Positions 8,828 through 17,028 are shown, counted from the first letter of the stretch. The stretch is 64,000 nt of DNA from Neoluteolibacter marinus (GCF_014904755.1 NZ_JACZFQ010000021.1:62001-126000); one strand, 5' to 3'. Made by a program: numbers and translations. Notes: a model not told the origin generated them from the sequence alone.

Positions 8828-9418
8828 TCAGGCCGAGAGATTGAGGAAGTGATTCCAATCAGGGACGTTCCAATGGTTGCGGATACGCTGCGTGGCAGGG
8901 ACCGGTCGCGGGACCCGGGGCGGCGCGACGAGCTGGAGCCCCGCCTCGGCGGGAGTCCTTGCCCCCTTGCGGGTATTGATCGCCCGGTCGGAGAGCACAC
9001 AGTTCGTCCATTCGTCGCGCCCGCCCCGCGAACGGGGCAGCACGTGGTCGATGTTCGCCTCCCCCGGGCTGAGCCGACGGCCGCTGTACTGGCAGCGACC
9101 GCCATCCCGTTCCCACAAGGCGCGGAAACCGAACTTCGGCCGGTGCACCGGAACGCGGTCGAACCGGGCCAGGACGATGACGGTGGGAATCCTGACCGGT
9201 CCGCGGGGCGTCCCCACCACCGCGTCGCCGGATCCCGGCGGCAAGGCGCGCCAGTCATCCCAGCCGAAAGCCTGGATGGAATCGCCGTCGATCCTCAGCG
9301 CCCGTGCGGTGGCACAGGCCAGATGGCCGAAGGCCTCGGCAGGCGTGATGGCATCGATGGCAAACCACCGCCGGTTGAGAACCAGGACGGTCGTGCGTTG
9401 GAGAATGGGCGTGGTCAT
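8828..9418 (-). CDS. HNH endonuclease-domain protein
   Basis: 196 aa. The N-terminal half (LVLNRRWFAIDAITPAEAF) is typical of the short HNH proteins with an alpha/beta lead-in common in bacterial chromosomes. The HNH core follows: RCQYSGRRL, then NIDHVLPRSRGGRDEWTNCV and INTRKGARTPAEAGLQLV. The DH, N and N/H metal-binding positions are present, and one Cys of the usual zinc pairs is seen in RCQYSG. The gene sits between a tRNA-Phe-like gene and tRNA-His, all on the minus strand. Its target is unknown; free-standing chromosomal HNH proteins of this group are widespread and not necessarily mobile. Confidence 0.8.
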   Translation of the reverse strand: MTTPILQRTTVLVLNRRWFAIDAITPAEAFGHLACATARALRIDGDSIQAFGWDDWRALPPGSGDAVVGTPRGPVRIPTVIVLARFDRVPVHRPKFGFRALWERDGGRCQYSGRRLSPGEANIDHVLPRSRGGRDEWTNCVLSDRAINTRKGARTPAEAGLQLVAPPRVPRPVPATQRIRNHWNVPDWNHFLNLSA

Positions 9419-9440
9419 GGAGAAGACGGGAGGAAATGAG

Positions 9441-9511
9441 GTTGACCTGCGGGACTCGAACCCGCCCCGCCGCGTTCACAACGCGGGGTGCTTCCGCTAC
9501 ACCAAGGTCAA
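9441..9511 (-). tRNA. tRNA-His (GTG)
   Basis: Cloverleaf on the minus strand: acceptor TTGACCT/AGGTCAA pairs at all seven positions, anticodon arm CCGCG-TTGTGAA-CGCGG (anticodon GTG), T arm GCGGG-TTCGAGT-CCCGC, discriminator C73. The D stem is short (GTG/CAC). CCA is not encoded. The base before position 1 is T, not the G usually encoded at -1 in bacterial tRNA-His. Confidence 0.85.
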
Positions 9512-9730
9512 ATCCGGGGCCGCCGCAAAAAGACAACAGTTCTCCCACGAAACGTGATATGTCGATCGATCCGGAAAACGATATACCGGACGAAAGATCG
9601 ACTTCCGTATCGGAAAGCCGGTTGCCCGCCGCGTGCGGCGGAAGGAATCAGGGAACGAGGTTCAGAGGGATTTTTGGATCACCATGAAATTGCGGGAAGA
9701 AGGTTGAAGTGGAACGAGGAAGCGGGTCGG
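9512..9730. other. Intergenic, no gene recognised
   Basis: Upstream flank of tRNA-His and downstream of the 9731-9769 terminator. No ORF on either strand has codon use or motifs of a gene. The stretch is a little less GC-rich than its surroundings. No convincing -35/-10 pair for tRNA-His was found. Confidence 0.4.
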
Positions 9731-9769
9731 GAAAAACAAAAAGCCCTGCTTCCGGTTGGAAGCAGGGCT
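9731..9769 (-). terminator. Rho-independent terminator (minus strand)
   Basis: A perfect 12-bp stem (9742-9753 with 9758-9769) and a 4-base loop. On the minus strand the hairpin is followed by a T-rich run (complement of the A-rich 9731-9742). It ends the minus-strand transcript of the small ORF at 9799-9978, possibly together with the hydroxyproline genes upstream of it. Confidence 0.85.
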
Positions 9770-9798
9770 GCGGGAAAATCCTTGGATCTACGCGGCTT

Positions 9799-9978
9799 TC
9801 AGATCTCCGGGAGTCTGATCCTGCTTCTCATTGGCTCCGGTTTGGCGGCAATGGCCATTCCTTCGAAAGACCGGCGGCAACCGGTGTGAAACGCGGAGTC
9901 GACCGTGCGGAGCCAAAGCGCCGAAACCTCGGTCATGAGGTCGACGGGGCTTTGCAGCATGGAACGGTGGAGACGCAT
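9799..9978 (-). CDS. Possible 59-aa small protein
   Basis: ATG ORF reading MRLHRSMLQSPVDLMTEVSA, continuing LWLRTVDSAFHTGCRR and ending RIRLPEI. It stops 30 bases before a strong minus-strand terminator, as a real last gene would. Composition is varied and protein-like. The competing 84-aa frame over the same bases (9788-10042) is rich in Arg, Pro and His, like frame-shadow translations. No Shine-Dalgarno is visible and the family is not recognised. A trailing 3' UTR of the aldehyde dehydrogenase mRNA is the alternative. Confidence 0.4.
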   Translation of the reverse strand: MRLHRSMLQSPVDLMTEVSALWLRTVDSAFHTGCRRSFEGMAIAAKPEPMRSRIRLPEI

Positions 9979-10058
9979 CGGAGCGGATTGAAGTTGCGGG
10001 TAGATATGGATTCACGACCTTGCGGTCAATCCTGATTTTCACAATTCTTCATCTTCAT

Positions 10059-11633
10059 TCAACGGACCTCGCCGTCCACCGTGCGCCGGATGCCAAGCGG
10101 ATTGTCGTCCCGCAGCTCGTCCGGCAGGCACGAATCCGGGAAGCCCTGCCAGGAAACCGGTCGGACGAACCGGTGGATCGCCATGGTCCCGACCGACGTA
10201 CTACGCCCATCGGAGGTGGCCGGGAAGGGCCCGCCATGGACCATGCTGTGGCAGACTTCAACGCCGGTGGGAAAGCCGTTGAAGATCAACCTGCCGACCT
10301 TCTGCTCCAATGCAGAGACCAGTCCGGCATGTTCCGCCAGTTCCGCATCCGTGCCATGGATGCTGCCGGTCAACTGCCCCTCGAGTTCCGGAATCGCGGC
10401 CTCGATCTCATCGATCGAACCACGGACGATCAACGCCGCCGGTCCGAACATCTCCCCCCTCAGGAGGTCTTCCTCGAGGAACCGGCGCAGCGACACGCTG
10501 AACACCGCAGGAGCGCCCTGGCCGGTCCCGGCGGGACTCGCGCTGCGCGCCACGGTCTCGACGCCCTCGATGCCGGAGATCGTCTCGACGCCATCGGCAT
10601 AGGCGCGGCAGATCGAGTCGTTGAGCATGAGTCCCGGAGCGGCGGCCGCCACCAGTGACTTGAGCTTGTCCATGAACACCAGCCCCTTCCCTTCCGGCAG
10701 GAAGATCAAACCGGGATTGGTGCAGAACTGGCCCGAACCGAGCGTCAGCGATCCGACGAACGCCTCGGCGAGAGCCGGCTCGCCGCGTTCAAGGGCTCCC
10801 GGCAGGATCACGACGGGGTTCACGGAACTCATCTCGGCGAAGACGGGGATCGGTTGCTCGCGGTTTGCCGCCAGGTTCATCAGCGCGATGCCACCTGCGC
10901 GTGAACCGGTGAAGCCGACCGCCTGGATGGCCGGATGCTGGACCACGCTGGCCCCGACCGTGCGGCCCCCTCCGTAAAGCAACGAGAAGACCCCCTCCGG
11001 CATGCGAGTTGCCAGCGCCGCCCGCATCACCGCCGCACCGACGATTTCCGCCAGGCCCGGGTGAGAGGCGTGGGCGATGACGACCACCGGGCAGCCGGCA
11101 GCGAGCGCCGATGCCGTGTCCCCGCCGGCGACCGAGAAGGCCAGCGGGAAATTGCTGGCACAGAAGACCGCCACCGGACCCAGCGGGCGCAGCATCGAAC
11201 GGATGTCGGGCTTGGGCAAGGGCTGGCGGTCCGGCTGGGCCTGCTCGATGCGCGCATCGACCCACGATCCCTCCTCGATCAGCGAAGCAAAGAGTTGGAG
11301 CTGCCCAACCGTCCTTCCGGTCTCGCCGCGCATGCGGGCGTCGGGCAGGCCCGTCTCAAGGGTCCCCCGCTCCGCGATGTCGTCGACCATGCCCTCGATC
11401 TCCCCGGCAATGGCCCGCAGGAAGCCGGCCCGCACCGCGCCGGGCAAGGCCGAGTAGGCGGGGAAAGCCTGACGGGCGAGTTCGACCGCGCGCTCCACTT
11501 CTTCCGTCGTCGCGGCGAGGTAGGGAGGTTCGAGCCGGGCATTGCTGGCGGGATGGACGGCATGGCCGGCCACCGTGGTGCCGGCACCGCGGGAAAATCC
11601 GATGATGGACGAGCCGAGGAGTTGGGATTTCAT
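10059..11633 (-). CDS. Alpha-ketoglutaric semialdehyde dehydrogenase (2,5-dioxovalerate dehydrogenase)
   Basis: 524-aa aldehyde dehydrogenase, last step of the hydroxyproline route: 2-oxoglutarate semialdehyde plus NAD(P)+ to 2-oxoglutarate. Seen: cofactor region GPVAVFCASNFPLAFSVAGG, general-base motif FAEMSSVNPV and the catalytic thiol Cys304 in GSGQFCTNPG. The C-terminal part carries FNGFPTGVEVCHSMVHGGPF and a tail (FVRPVSWQGFPD), both characteristic of the KGSADH branch of the superfamily. Same strand as the deaminase and epimerase genes, 49 bases after the deaminase. KGSADH also serves sugar-acid (arabinose, glucarate) routes, but the neighbours point to hydroxyproline. Confidence 0.9.
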   Translation of the reverse strand: MKSQLLGSSIIGFSRGAGTTVAGHAVHPASNARLEPPYLAATTEEVERAVELARQAFPAYSALPGAVRAGFLRAIAGEIEGMVDDIAERGTLETGLPDARMRGETGRTVGQLQLFASLIEEGSWVDARIEQAQPDRQPLPKPDIRSMLRPLGPVAVFCASNFPLAFSVAGGDTASALAAGCPVVVIAHASHPGLAEIVGAAVMRAALATRMPEGVFSLLYGGGRTVGASVVQHPAIQAVGFTGSRAGGIALMNLAANREQPIPVFAEMSSVNPVVILPGALERGEPALAEAFVGSLTLGSGQFCTNPGLIFLPEGKGLVFMDKLKSLVAAAAPGLMLNDSICRAYADGVETISGIEGVETVARSASPAGTGQGAPAVFSVSLRRFLEEDLLRGEMFGPAALIVRGSIDEIEAAIPELEGQLTGSIHGTDAELAEHAGLVSALEQKVGRLIFNGFPTGVEVCHSMVHGGPFPATSDGRSTSVGTMAIHRFVRPVSWQGFPDSCLPDELRDDNPLGIRRTVDGEVR

Positions 11634-11682
11634 GAACGGGACAAAAGGCGTGGAGGCAGCGGACGCAAGGCGGGATTCGATC

Positions 11683-12588
11683 TCAGACCGCCGGGGCCGT
11701 GGCGATGGCCTTTTCGATGATCGCCGTGGCTTCGGCGAGCTCCTCGCCCACCAGCTCGAGGCGCGGAGGACGGACCCGGTTGTTGCCGAGCGTGCCGCCG
11801 CTGGCGAGGGTCTGCTGGAGTTTGATCAGCTGCACGAACTTGACCACGGTGTCCATGCGCAGCATCGGCAGCATCCAGGTGTAGATCGGCATTGCTTCCT
11901 CGATCTTGCCCGAGGTCGCCAGGTCCCAGAGCTTGATGTTGTGCTTCGGGAAGGCGCCGCCGACGCCGGTGATCCAGAACTTCGCCCCCATGGCGGCTCC
12001 CTCGAGGGCGCAATCGTCGACCCCCACCCCGAGGACCAGGCGATCCCCGCACACTTCCCGGATCCCGGCGACGCGGCGGGCGTCGGTCGAGGATTCCTTC
12101 ACCGACTCGACGTTCGCGTGCTCGTCGGCGAGTTCCTTGATGTGCAGCGGCGTGAAGTCGGTCTTGTACGCGACGGGGTTGTTGTAGATGATGCAGGGCA
12201 GGTCGGTGGCCGAAATGACCGCGGACATGTGCGTCTTCATCTCCCGCCAGTCGGAGGCGTAGAGATAGGGCGGCAAGACCATCAACCCGCGGCAACCGTT
12301 GTCCTTGGCGGCCTTGGCAAGGTCGACGGCCTCCTTGGTCGAAAGGGCCGCGATCCCTGGGATGACGGGCGTGTCGGGCAAGGCGTCGGTGTAAGTCTTC
12401 TGCAAGGCGACCTTTTCCTCGAAGGAAAGCGTCGCCCCCTCACCGAGCGAGCCGTGGGCGATGATGGCGCTGCAACCGCTGTCGGCGAGCCACTTGCCGT
12501 GCTCCGCCATCAAGGCGTGGTCGATGGTGAGGTCGGCGTTGAATTGTGTGAGGGTCGCGGGCATGACGCCCTTCCAATGGATGCTCAT
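11683..12588 (-). CDS. DapA-family deaminase (1-pyrroline-4-hydroxy-2-carboxylate deaminase)
   Basis: 301 aa, DHDPS/NAL superfamily TIM barrel. The family Schiff-base lysine is Lys164 in VESVKESS and the catalytic Tyr lies in IIYNNPVAY. HGSLGEGATLSFEEK corresponds to the GTTGE substrate-carboxylate loop. In hydroxyproline operons this family deaminates and dehydrates pyrroline-4-hydroxy-2-carboxylate to 2-oxoglutarate semialdehyde. By sequence alone it could be another DapA relative; the flanking epimerase and semialdehyde dehydrogenase decide the call. Twelve bases separate it from the epimerase gene. Confidence 0.85.
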   Translation of the reverse strand: MSIHWKGVMPATLTQFNADLTIDHALMAEHGKWLADSGCSAIIAHGSLGEGATLSFEEKVALQKTYTDALPDTPVIPGIAALSTKEAVDLAKAAKDNGCRGLMVLPPYLYASDWREMKTHMSAVISATDLPCIIYNNPVAYKTDFTPLHIKELADEHANVESVKESSTDARRVAGIREVCGDRLVLGVGVDDCALEGAAMGAKFWITGVGGAFPKHNIKLWDLATSGKIEEAMPIYTWMLPMLRMDTVVKFVQLIKLQQTLASGGTLGNNRVRPPRLELVGEELAEATAIIEKAIATAPAV

Positions 12589-12600
12589 GGTCTTGTTTTG

Positions 12601-13557
12601 TTAGAGAGAAGAAGGAATCCCGTGGCGGAACGGATCGGCGGGATCGAAGGAGTAGCGGGCCTCGCCGGTGATCCACGCCCGGCCGGTGACCTTGGGGAGC
12701 ACCTTGCCGTCGGGAAGCAGCTGGTAGGTGCCGGTGAAAACCGTGTCGAGGATGCCGGCCTGACGCCACGGCTCGCCGGGCGCGAGCTTCCCGTCGGCAT
12801 GGAGGCAGGCGAGCTTGGCACTGGTCCCGGTGCCGCAGGGCGAGCGATCGTAGGCCTTGCCCGGGCACATCACGAAGTTCCGGCTGTCGGCAATCGCCGG
12901 ATCCGCGGGTGGACCAAAGCTTTCGACGTGGTCGATTTCCATTCCGTTGTCGCCGGTGATGCCCTGGCCAACAAGCGCCTGGCGGACCGCCCAGGTGAAG
13001 TCGGTCAGCGCGCCGAGGTTCGCGTGGCAGACTTCGGGTCCCTGGCCACCGATCAGGAAAAACCAATTGCCCGCCCAGGCGATGTCACCGCGCACGGTCC
13101 CCCACCCCGGCACCTCGACCTCGACGGAGGCAGCCTTGCGGTAGCTGGGCACGTTGGCGACCGTCACCGAGCGATCCTCATTCACCCGCGCGACCACGAC
13201 CCCGACCGGCGTGTCGATGCGATGCTCCCCGGGACCGATTTTTCCCTGGTGCACCAGCACCGATGCCAACCCGATGGTGCCGTGGATGCACATGTTCAGG
13301 GTCCCGACGTTGTTGAAGAAGATGACGCCGCAACAGCAGTCCGGTTCGTGAGCCTCGCAGATCAGGGCGCCGACCATCGCGTCGTGCCCGCGCGGCTCGT
13401 TGCAGACGGACGAGCGGACCCAGTCGAACTCGGCGGCGAAGCGATCCGCTTTTTCCCGCATCGTTCCCGGTCCGAGGGCGGGAGCTCCGCCGACGATGAC
13501 GCGGGTGGGTTCCCCTTCGGTATGGGAATCGATGACGTGGATGCAGGTCTCGCTCAT
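12601..13557 (-). CDS. 4-hydroxyproline 2-epimerase (proline racemase family)
   Basis: 318 aa. Converts trans-4-hydroxy-L-proline to cis-4-hydroxy-D-proline with a two-base cysteine mechanism. Both catalytic cysteines are present: Cys90 in NMCIHGTIG and Cys241 in RSPCGTGTSAK. This favours an epimerase over the trans-3-hydroxyproline dehydratases, which replace one Cys. N-terminal DSHTEGEPTRVIVGG is typical of the hydroxyproline branch. The first motif reads MCIHG where most family members read MCGHG. First gene of the minus-strand operon; its start faces the PAS-AraC regulator across 97 bases. Confidence 0.9.
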   Translation of the reverse strand: MSETCIHVIDSHTEGEPTRVIVGGAPALGPGTMREKADRFAAEFDWVRSSVCNEPRGHDAMVGALICEAHEPDCCCGVIFFNNVGTLNMCIHGTIGLASVLVHQGKIGPGEHRIDTPVGVVVARVNEDRSVTVANVPSYRKAASVEVEVPGWGTVRGDIAWAGNWFFLIGGQGPEVCHANLGALTDFTWAVRQALVGQGITGDNGMEIDHVESFGPPADPAIADSRNFVMCPGKAYDRSPCGTGTSAKLACLHADGKLAPGEPWRQAGILDTVFTGTYQLLPDGKVLPKVTGRAWITGEARYSFDPADPFRHGIPSSL

Positions 13558-13654
13558 GGGTTACGGGACCTTTTTAGCATCAGGGTCTAGGCGAAAGCTC
13601 TAGCGCCGGCCTTTCAATCCGTATAGCAGTGCAGGAGTAGTCTCGATCGCAACC
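13558..13654. promoter_or_regulatory. Divergent promoter region of the hydroxyproline genes
   Basis: The 97 bases between the divergently transcribed epimerase operon and its presumed AraC-type regulator must hold both promoters and probably the operator. A short GGCG...CGCC inverted repeat is visible around 13591-13608. No -35/-10 pair stands out. Confidence 0.4.
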
Positions 13655-14404
13655 ATGAACCCGGCTGACCGACTCCGCAGATCGTTTTTCGAGAGCCTCG
13701 ACGGCATGCCTCCGGTCGACAACCTGTTCGACGCGGTGCCGGACATCGTGTTCTTCATCAAGGACGCACAGGGGCGCTACATGGCGGTGAACGAGACGCT
13801 GGCGACCCGTTGCGGCCTGCCTAACAAGGAGTCGGCGATCGGCCTGACGGCGGAGGAGTTGTTCCCGCCGCCGCTCGGCGAGGGCTTCGCCGCCCAAGAC
13901 CAGGAGATCCTGAAAAAGGGGCACGGCATCCGCGACCACCTCGAGCTCCATCTCTACGCCGGCGGCCGCCGGGGGTGGTGCCTGACCTTCAAGGAACCGG
14001 TCAAGGCGAAGGACGGCAGGATCACCGGGGTGTGCGGCATTTCACGGGACCTCCACGGTGCCCGCGACCGGCAGGAAGACTTCGCCGCGATGTCCAAGGC
14101 GATCGACCACATCCACCGTCACTTCGAGGAGCCTTTGCGGCTCCCGCAGCTCGCCGAGATGGCGGGACTCTCGGTCTATCAGTTCGACCAGCGCATCCGT
14201 TCGTTGTTCCACGTCACCGCCGGGCAGTATCTGGTGAAAGTCCGGATCGACGCCGCGTGCGAGCGGCTTTCGAGGACGAACGAAGTGATTGCCCAGATCG
14301 CGCTGAGCTGCGGCTACTCGGACCAGTCGGCATTCTCGCGGCAGTTCAAGCAGGCGGTCGGAATCAGCCCGCTGGCCTACCGTAAGAAGATGCAGGCGGG
14401 CTGA
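13655..14404 (+). CDS. PAS-AraC transcriptional regulator
   Basis: 249 aa. The N-terminal PAS domain (about residues 22-135) contains LFDAVPDIVFFIKDAQGRY, VNETLATRCG and GVCGISRDLHGARDR. The C-terminal AraC-type double HTH (about 145-247) contains LPQLAEMAGLSVYQFDQRI and IAQIALSCGYSDQSAFSRQF. Divergent from the epimerase operon and convergent with the D-hydroxyproline oxidoreductase (three bases between stops), it is the obvious local regulator, probably sensing a pathway intermediate. PAS in place of the usual cupin sensor is typical of some verrucomicrobial and proteobacterial hydroxyproline loci. Confidence 0.85.
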   Translation: MNPADRLRRSFFESLDGMPPVDNLFDAVPDIVFFIKDAQGRYMAVNETLATRCGLPNKESAIGLTAEELFPPPLGEGFAAQDQEILKKGHGIRDHLELHLYAGGRRGWCLTFKEPVKAKDGRITGVCGISRDLHGARDRQEDFAAMSKAIDHIHRHFEEPLRLPQLAEMAGLSVYQFDQRIRSLFHVTAGQYLVKVRIDAACERLSRTNEVIAQIALSCGYSDQSAFSRQFKQAVGISPLAYRKKMQAG

Positions 14405-14407
14405 CCG

Positions 14408-15664
14408 CTAGGAGAAGCGCCCGGGAGCCATCGCTTCGATCGAACGGAACGGCACATCCCCCGTCAGGAGGCCGGTGGCGAGACTGCCGGTCACGGGACC
14501 GAGGCTGAGCCCCATCATCGCGTGACCGGTGGCAGCGATCGCATTTTCCACTCCGGGAACCTTCCCGAGATAAGGAATGCCGTCCGGCGACACCGGCCGC
14601 AGACCGGCCCAAGGCTGGACGCCCTCGAAATCCGACTCGTTGAACTTCGGGAAGTAGCTGTTCACCGATTTGACGATCCCGCGAACCCGCGCCGGATCGA
14701 CCGAGAGATCCAGCCCCCCGACTTCCATCGTGCCGGCAAAGCGAAGGCGGCCTCCCATCGGAGTGACCGCGACCTTTGCCTCGACGAAGATCGAGCAACA
14801 ACGCGGCAACTCCGGCGGACCGGAAAGGGTCAGGGAATAGCCCTTGCCAGCCTGCAGCGGCAACTTCAGTCCCAGCTGGCGCAGCAGACCCGGAGTCCAG
14901 GATCCCCCTGCGAAGACGAATTGTCCGCCGGAAAAGCGGTGCCCCCCTCCCGCCAAGGCAGCAACCTTGCCTTGGGACATCTCGACGGACTCGATTTCGA
15001 TGCCGGAAACCAGCTCACCACCGAGATCGGCCACCCGTCGCCGCATCGAACGCATGAAGCGCGCGGGATCGAGATGACAGTCCTGCGGAAAATGCACCGC
15101 GCCGGCCAGGTCCATGGTGACGGATGGATCCAACCGGGCCACACCGGCGGCATCCAGCACCTCGGCATCGATGCCAATCTCCCGGGCGGCTTCCGCCACC
15201 GCAGCCTCCTCTTCGAGCCCCTTTGCCGACTTGCACAGCATCAGCATGCCGCGCTGCTCCATGCCGAAGTCATCGTCCCCCCCCAGCTCCACGAACAGCC
15301 GGCGGCTTTCGAGGTTCAGGTCGCGCAGCAGCTCGCGGCTGGCCGCGACGTGGCGATCGGTCGAGCTGCGATGGAACAGCCAGGCCCAGCGGATCAGCGC
15401 CGAATCGAGCCTCGGACGCACGTAAAACGGGCTCTCGCGGTTGAACATCCAGCGCAAGCCCTTGGGAATCATACCCGGTGCCGCCAGGGGGATGAAGTGG
15501 CTCGGGACGATCATTCCGGCGTTGCCCATGGAGCAGTTGTCCCCGCCCTCTTCCTCCCGCTGGACGACGGTGACCCGCAAGCCGCGCTTGAGGGCGTAGT
15601 AGGCCGTGCACAGTCCGATCACCCCGCCACCGAGGATGACCACGCGGTCTTTGTCTTGGTTCAC
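14408..15664 (-). CDS. D-hydroxyproline oxidoreductase (DadA-like FAD protein)
   Basis: 418-aa DAO-fold flavoprotein. The N-terminal dinucleotide-binding motif is VVILGGGVIGLCTAYYA. Mid-protein LDPARFMRSMRRRV and C-terminal WAGLRPVSPDGIPYLGKVPG with ATGHAMMGLSLGPVTG follow, as in DadA and D-Hyp dehydrogenases. Expected reaction: cis-4-hydroxy-D-proline to 1-pyrroline-4-hydroxy-2-carboxylate, completing the four-step set in this locus. I chose the GTG at 15664, with AAGG eight bases upstream; the frame stays open to 15949 but would overlap the next gene. A D-amino-acid dehydrogenase of other specificity is the alternative. Confidence 0.85.
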   Translation of the reverse strand: MNQDKDRVVILGGGVIGLCTAYYALKRGLRVTVVQREEEGGDNCSMGNAGMIVPSHFIPLAAPGMIPKGLRWMFNRESPFYVRPRLDSALIRWAWLFHRSSTDRHVAASRELLRDLNLESRRLFVELGGDDDFGMEQRGMLMLCKSAKGLEEEAAVAEAAREIGIDAEVLDAAGVARLDPSVTMDLAGAVHFPQDCHLDPARFMRSMRRRVADLGGELVSGIEIESVEMSQGKVAALAGGGHRFSGGQFVFAGGSWTPGLLRQLGLKLPLQAGKGYSLTLSGPPELPRCCSIFVEAKVAVTPMGGRLRFAGTMEVGGLDLSVDPARVRGIVKSVNSYFPKFNESDFEGVQPWAGLRPVSPDGIPYLGKVPGVENAIAATGHAMMGLSLGPVTGSLATGLLTGDVPFRSIEAMAPGRFS

Positions 15665-15779
15665 TCCGGTCACCTTAACCCGGCCGTCTTGCCGGAGACT
15701 CGAGCAATCTCTTGAGAAATCGCGGATCCTTCCGGGCACTGGACAGCCCCAAGGAGCAGGTACATGATCGTCGCGGTTC

Positions 15780-16391
15780 ATGAAGAACGTCGCCACGCTC
15801 CTTCTCCTCCTGGTTTCCACCTTGTTTGCGGCCGCCGACCCGCCGCGGATTGCCGTGGTCAGGGTCTCCGACGTATTCAAGCAGCTGGAAAGCACGGTCG
15901 AGTCGAACCAGGCCCTGCGCGCCAAGCGGGAGGCCATCAACAAGGACAAGCGGCTCCTCGACTATCAGACCATGTACGCCGACCTGCAGGTCCGCGGGAA
16001 ACAGTTATCGAAGGGCGGCCCGCAGATCGACCCCGCGACCCGGCAGAAGCTGGAACGCGAGTTCGCCCTCAAGCGCCAGGAGGCCATGTCCCTGCTCGAA
16101 GACTTCGAAAGCTACCGCGAGGACCGGAACAAGGAGATCAATGCCGAAATGGTCGCCGGAATGCGCGAACGGCTGGATTTGATCCACTCCACGGCGGAAA
16201 AGCTCGCCAAGGAGGAAGGATACGACTGGGTTTTCGACAGTTCAGGCAACTCCAATACCGGGGTGCCTTTGCTGTTATATGCCAAACGGACCAACGACCT
16301 GACCAGCAGCGTGCTCCTCGCACTCGGCCAGGTCGACACGGCCACCCACAAAGAAACCGCCGGTGGCAAGGATGCCGCCGATAACCGCTGA
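15780..16391 (+). CDS. OmpH/Skp-like periplasmic chaperone
   Basis: 203 aa. Signal peptide (MKNVATLLLLLVSTLFAAA), then IAVVRVSDVFKQLEST and a long charged helical segment (residues 35-135: LRAKREAINKDKRLLDYQTM, EREFALKRQEAMSLLEDFES), then a C-terminal strand (GYDWVFDSSGNSNTGVPLLL). This is the Skp/OmpH pattern: strands flanking a coiled-coil tentacle. Role: holding outer-membrane proteins in the periplasm. Unlike typical skp genes it has no bamA or lpxD next to it. The next gene starts 12 bases downstream. Confidence 0.8.
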   Translation: MKNVATLLLLLVSTLFAAADPPRIAVVRVSDVFKQLESTVESNQALRAKREAINKDKRLLDYQTMYADLQVRGKQLSKGGPQIDPATRQKLEREFALKRQEAMSLLEDFESYREDRNKEINAEMVAGMRERLDLIHSTAEKLAKEEGYDWVFDSSGNSNTGVPLLLYAKRTNDLTSSVLLALGQVDTATHKETAGGKDAADNR

Positions 16392-16403
16392 TCCCCCTCT
16401 ACC

Positions 16404-16907
16404 ATGGATATCTGGGAATACCTCAAACACCCCTTCACGCTGGGACTCCTGCTGGGTCTGGCCGTTGCCACCGTCGCTTGGAAGTCGGGCTTCTCGGCCC
16501 GCCGCCGCCTGGCCAAGGACATTCGCCGCCTGGAGAACGAGTTGCGCGAACTGCAAGGGCACCTCAACACCCAGCTCAAGATCAATGCCCAGGGCAACGA
16601 GTCCCTGCAACGGGAACTGGAGGAGCACCGCCGCCAGAACGAGAACCTCCGCGTCAGCCTGGCCACCCTGCAAGCCAAGCCGGGGAAAGCAGAACTCCGG
16701 CATTCCCAGATCACCGAGAGCGCCGTCCGGCTGATGCGCGAGCAGGCACCCGGCTTTGCCCCGGCATGGGAAAAAGCCCTGCGCCAGGCCGAAGCCGAGG
16801 TCGAGGCCGGCGAGAGCGGCCTGAAGAAACTGGTGCGCCGGGTCATCCCCGGAATCGGCATGGGCAGCGGGAATGCCTCATCGGGATCCCCCGACACGGA
16901 GGCATGA
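16404..16907 (+). CDS. Membrane-anchored coiled-coil protein, unknown function
   Basis: 167 aa, not recognised as a named family. One N-terminal membrane span (FTLGLLLGLAVATVAWKSG, residues 11-29) is followed by a coiled coil rich in Leu, Glu and Arg (about 35-95). A basic C-terminal part (LKKLVRRVIPGIGMGSGNAS) ends it. Probably co-transcribed with the OmpH-like gene. Confidence 0.7.
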   Translation: MDIWEYLKHPFTLGLLLGLAVATVAWKSGFSARRRLAKDIRRLENELRELQGHLNTQLKINAQGNESLQRELEEHRRQNENLRVSLATLQAKPGKAELRHSQITESAVRLMREQAPGFAPAWEKALRQAEAEVEAGESGLKKLVRRVIPGIGMGSGNASSGSPDTEA

Positions 16908-17028
16908 TCGCCGGACCGGCCGCCGGTTGTGCATTGAAAAATGTCCTTCCCGGCGATTGCCATCCCATGATTGAAAGGCGGAGTCTTCCCTGAACCACCC
17001 GCGTCCTCCCCATAACCGCGGTAACAAG

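Noticed and set aside
9788-10042. 84-codon minus-strand frame in the hydroxyproline downstream gap
   Set aside because: Arg/Pro/His-rich translation typical of a wrong frame; the overlapping 59-codon frame is more protein-like.
11542-13590. 682-codon plus-strand frame across the hydroxyproline genes
   Set aside because: Antisense shadow of the deaminase and epimerase, both of which have catalytic motifs on the minus strand.
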